A stretch of DNA of 5,869 nucleotides from Chloroflexia bacterium (GTDB lineage: Bacteria; Chloroflexota; Chloroflexia; Thermomicrobiales; UBA6265): contig JACCVE010000612.1 of assembly GCA_013698285.1 (NCBI GenBank), positions 1 to 5,869 of the forward strand, given 5' to 3'. The notes beneath the pieces were generated by a model, which saw only the letters and a list, made by a program, of their open reading frames with translations, did no database searches and was not told where the DNA came from. The position numbers were made by a program, and so were the translations under genes. Of this stretch, positions 5,781 through 5,869 are shown in pieces (position 1 is the stretch's first letter; each line of letters starts with the position of its first letter).

Positions 5781-5849
5781 CTCTGGACTGACCTATCCAT
5801 GTGGACTCGGTCTGGTGACGTTATCCATCACGATCCACGGAGGATGTGC

Positions 5850-5869
5850 ATGGTCAAGCTGCTCTACAT
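5850..5869 (+). CDS. Start of an unidentified gene (partial, 3' end outside window)
   Basis: ATG at 5850 follows the strong ribosome site GGAGGA (5839-5844) by five bases and lies downstream of a good promoter. Only the codons for M-V-K-L-L-Y and two bases of the next are present, so no family can be assigned. The leader carries short repeats (TGGACT at 5784 and 5802; TATCCAT at 5794 and 5822). Confidence 0.6.

Noticed and set aside
5850..5869. Naming the last gene from its first residues (M-V-K-L-L-Y, which resembles starts of EthD-like small proteins)
   Set aside because: Six residues are far too few to assign a family.

Overview
The window is uniformly GC-rich, with strong G/C preference at codon third positions, GTG start codons on all three transporter genes, and Ala/Pro/Thr/Ser-rich linkers (for example the stretch after the PhoD Tat signal and an insert in TctC). 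This combination suggests a high-GC bacterium, most likely Chloroflexota (Thermomicrobia-like). That placement is an inference from composition and protein style, not a marker gene. I saw no mobile element, RNA gene, CRISPR array or attachment site.

Layout: bases 1-214 hold the 3' end of an unidentified plus-strand gene. A long GC-rich hairpin (234-272) separates it from a convergent minus-strand gene, 1970-303, encoding a Tat-exported PhoD-family alkaline phosphatase/phosphodiesterase. A divergent intergenic region of about 460 bases (1971-2428) carries leader structures on the phoD side and a convincing extended -10 promoter on the other. It drives a plus-strand cluster tctC (2429-3496), tctB (3660-4229), tctA (4231-5718), a complete tripartite tricarboxylate transporter (TTT). 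After tctA a new sigma-70-type promoter, straddled by a 7-bp inverted repeat, leads into a gene of which only the first codons (from 5850) are in the window.

How they fit: TctC binds an organic-acid-type ligand outside the membrane and delivers it to the TctA/TctB membrane pair, which imports it with an ion gradient. TctB and TctA are one base apart and probably translationally coupled. A 163-base gap with two stem-loops separates tctC from tctB and may let the binding protein be made in excess. PhoD is an extracytoplasmic phosphoesterase with its own orientation, and nothing in the sequence proves a functional link to the transporter. The region is mostly ordinary metabolism and transport. 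The points worth a second look are regulatory structures and two oddities of TctC, not a new system.
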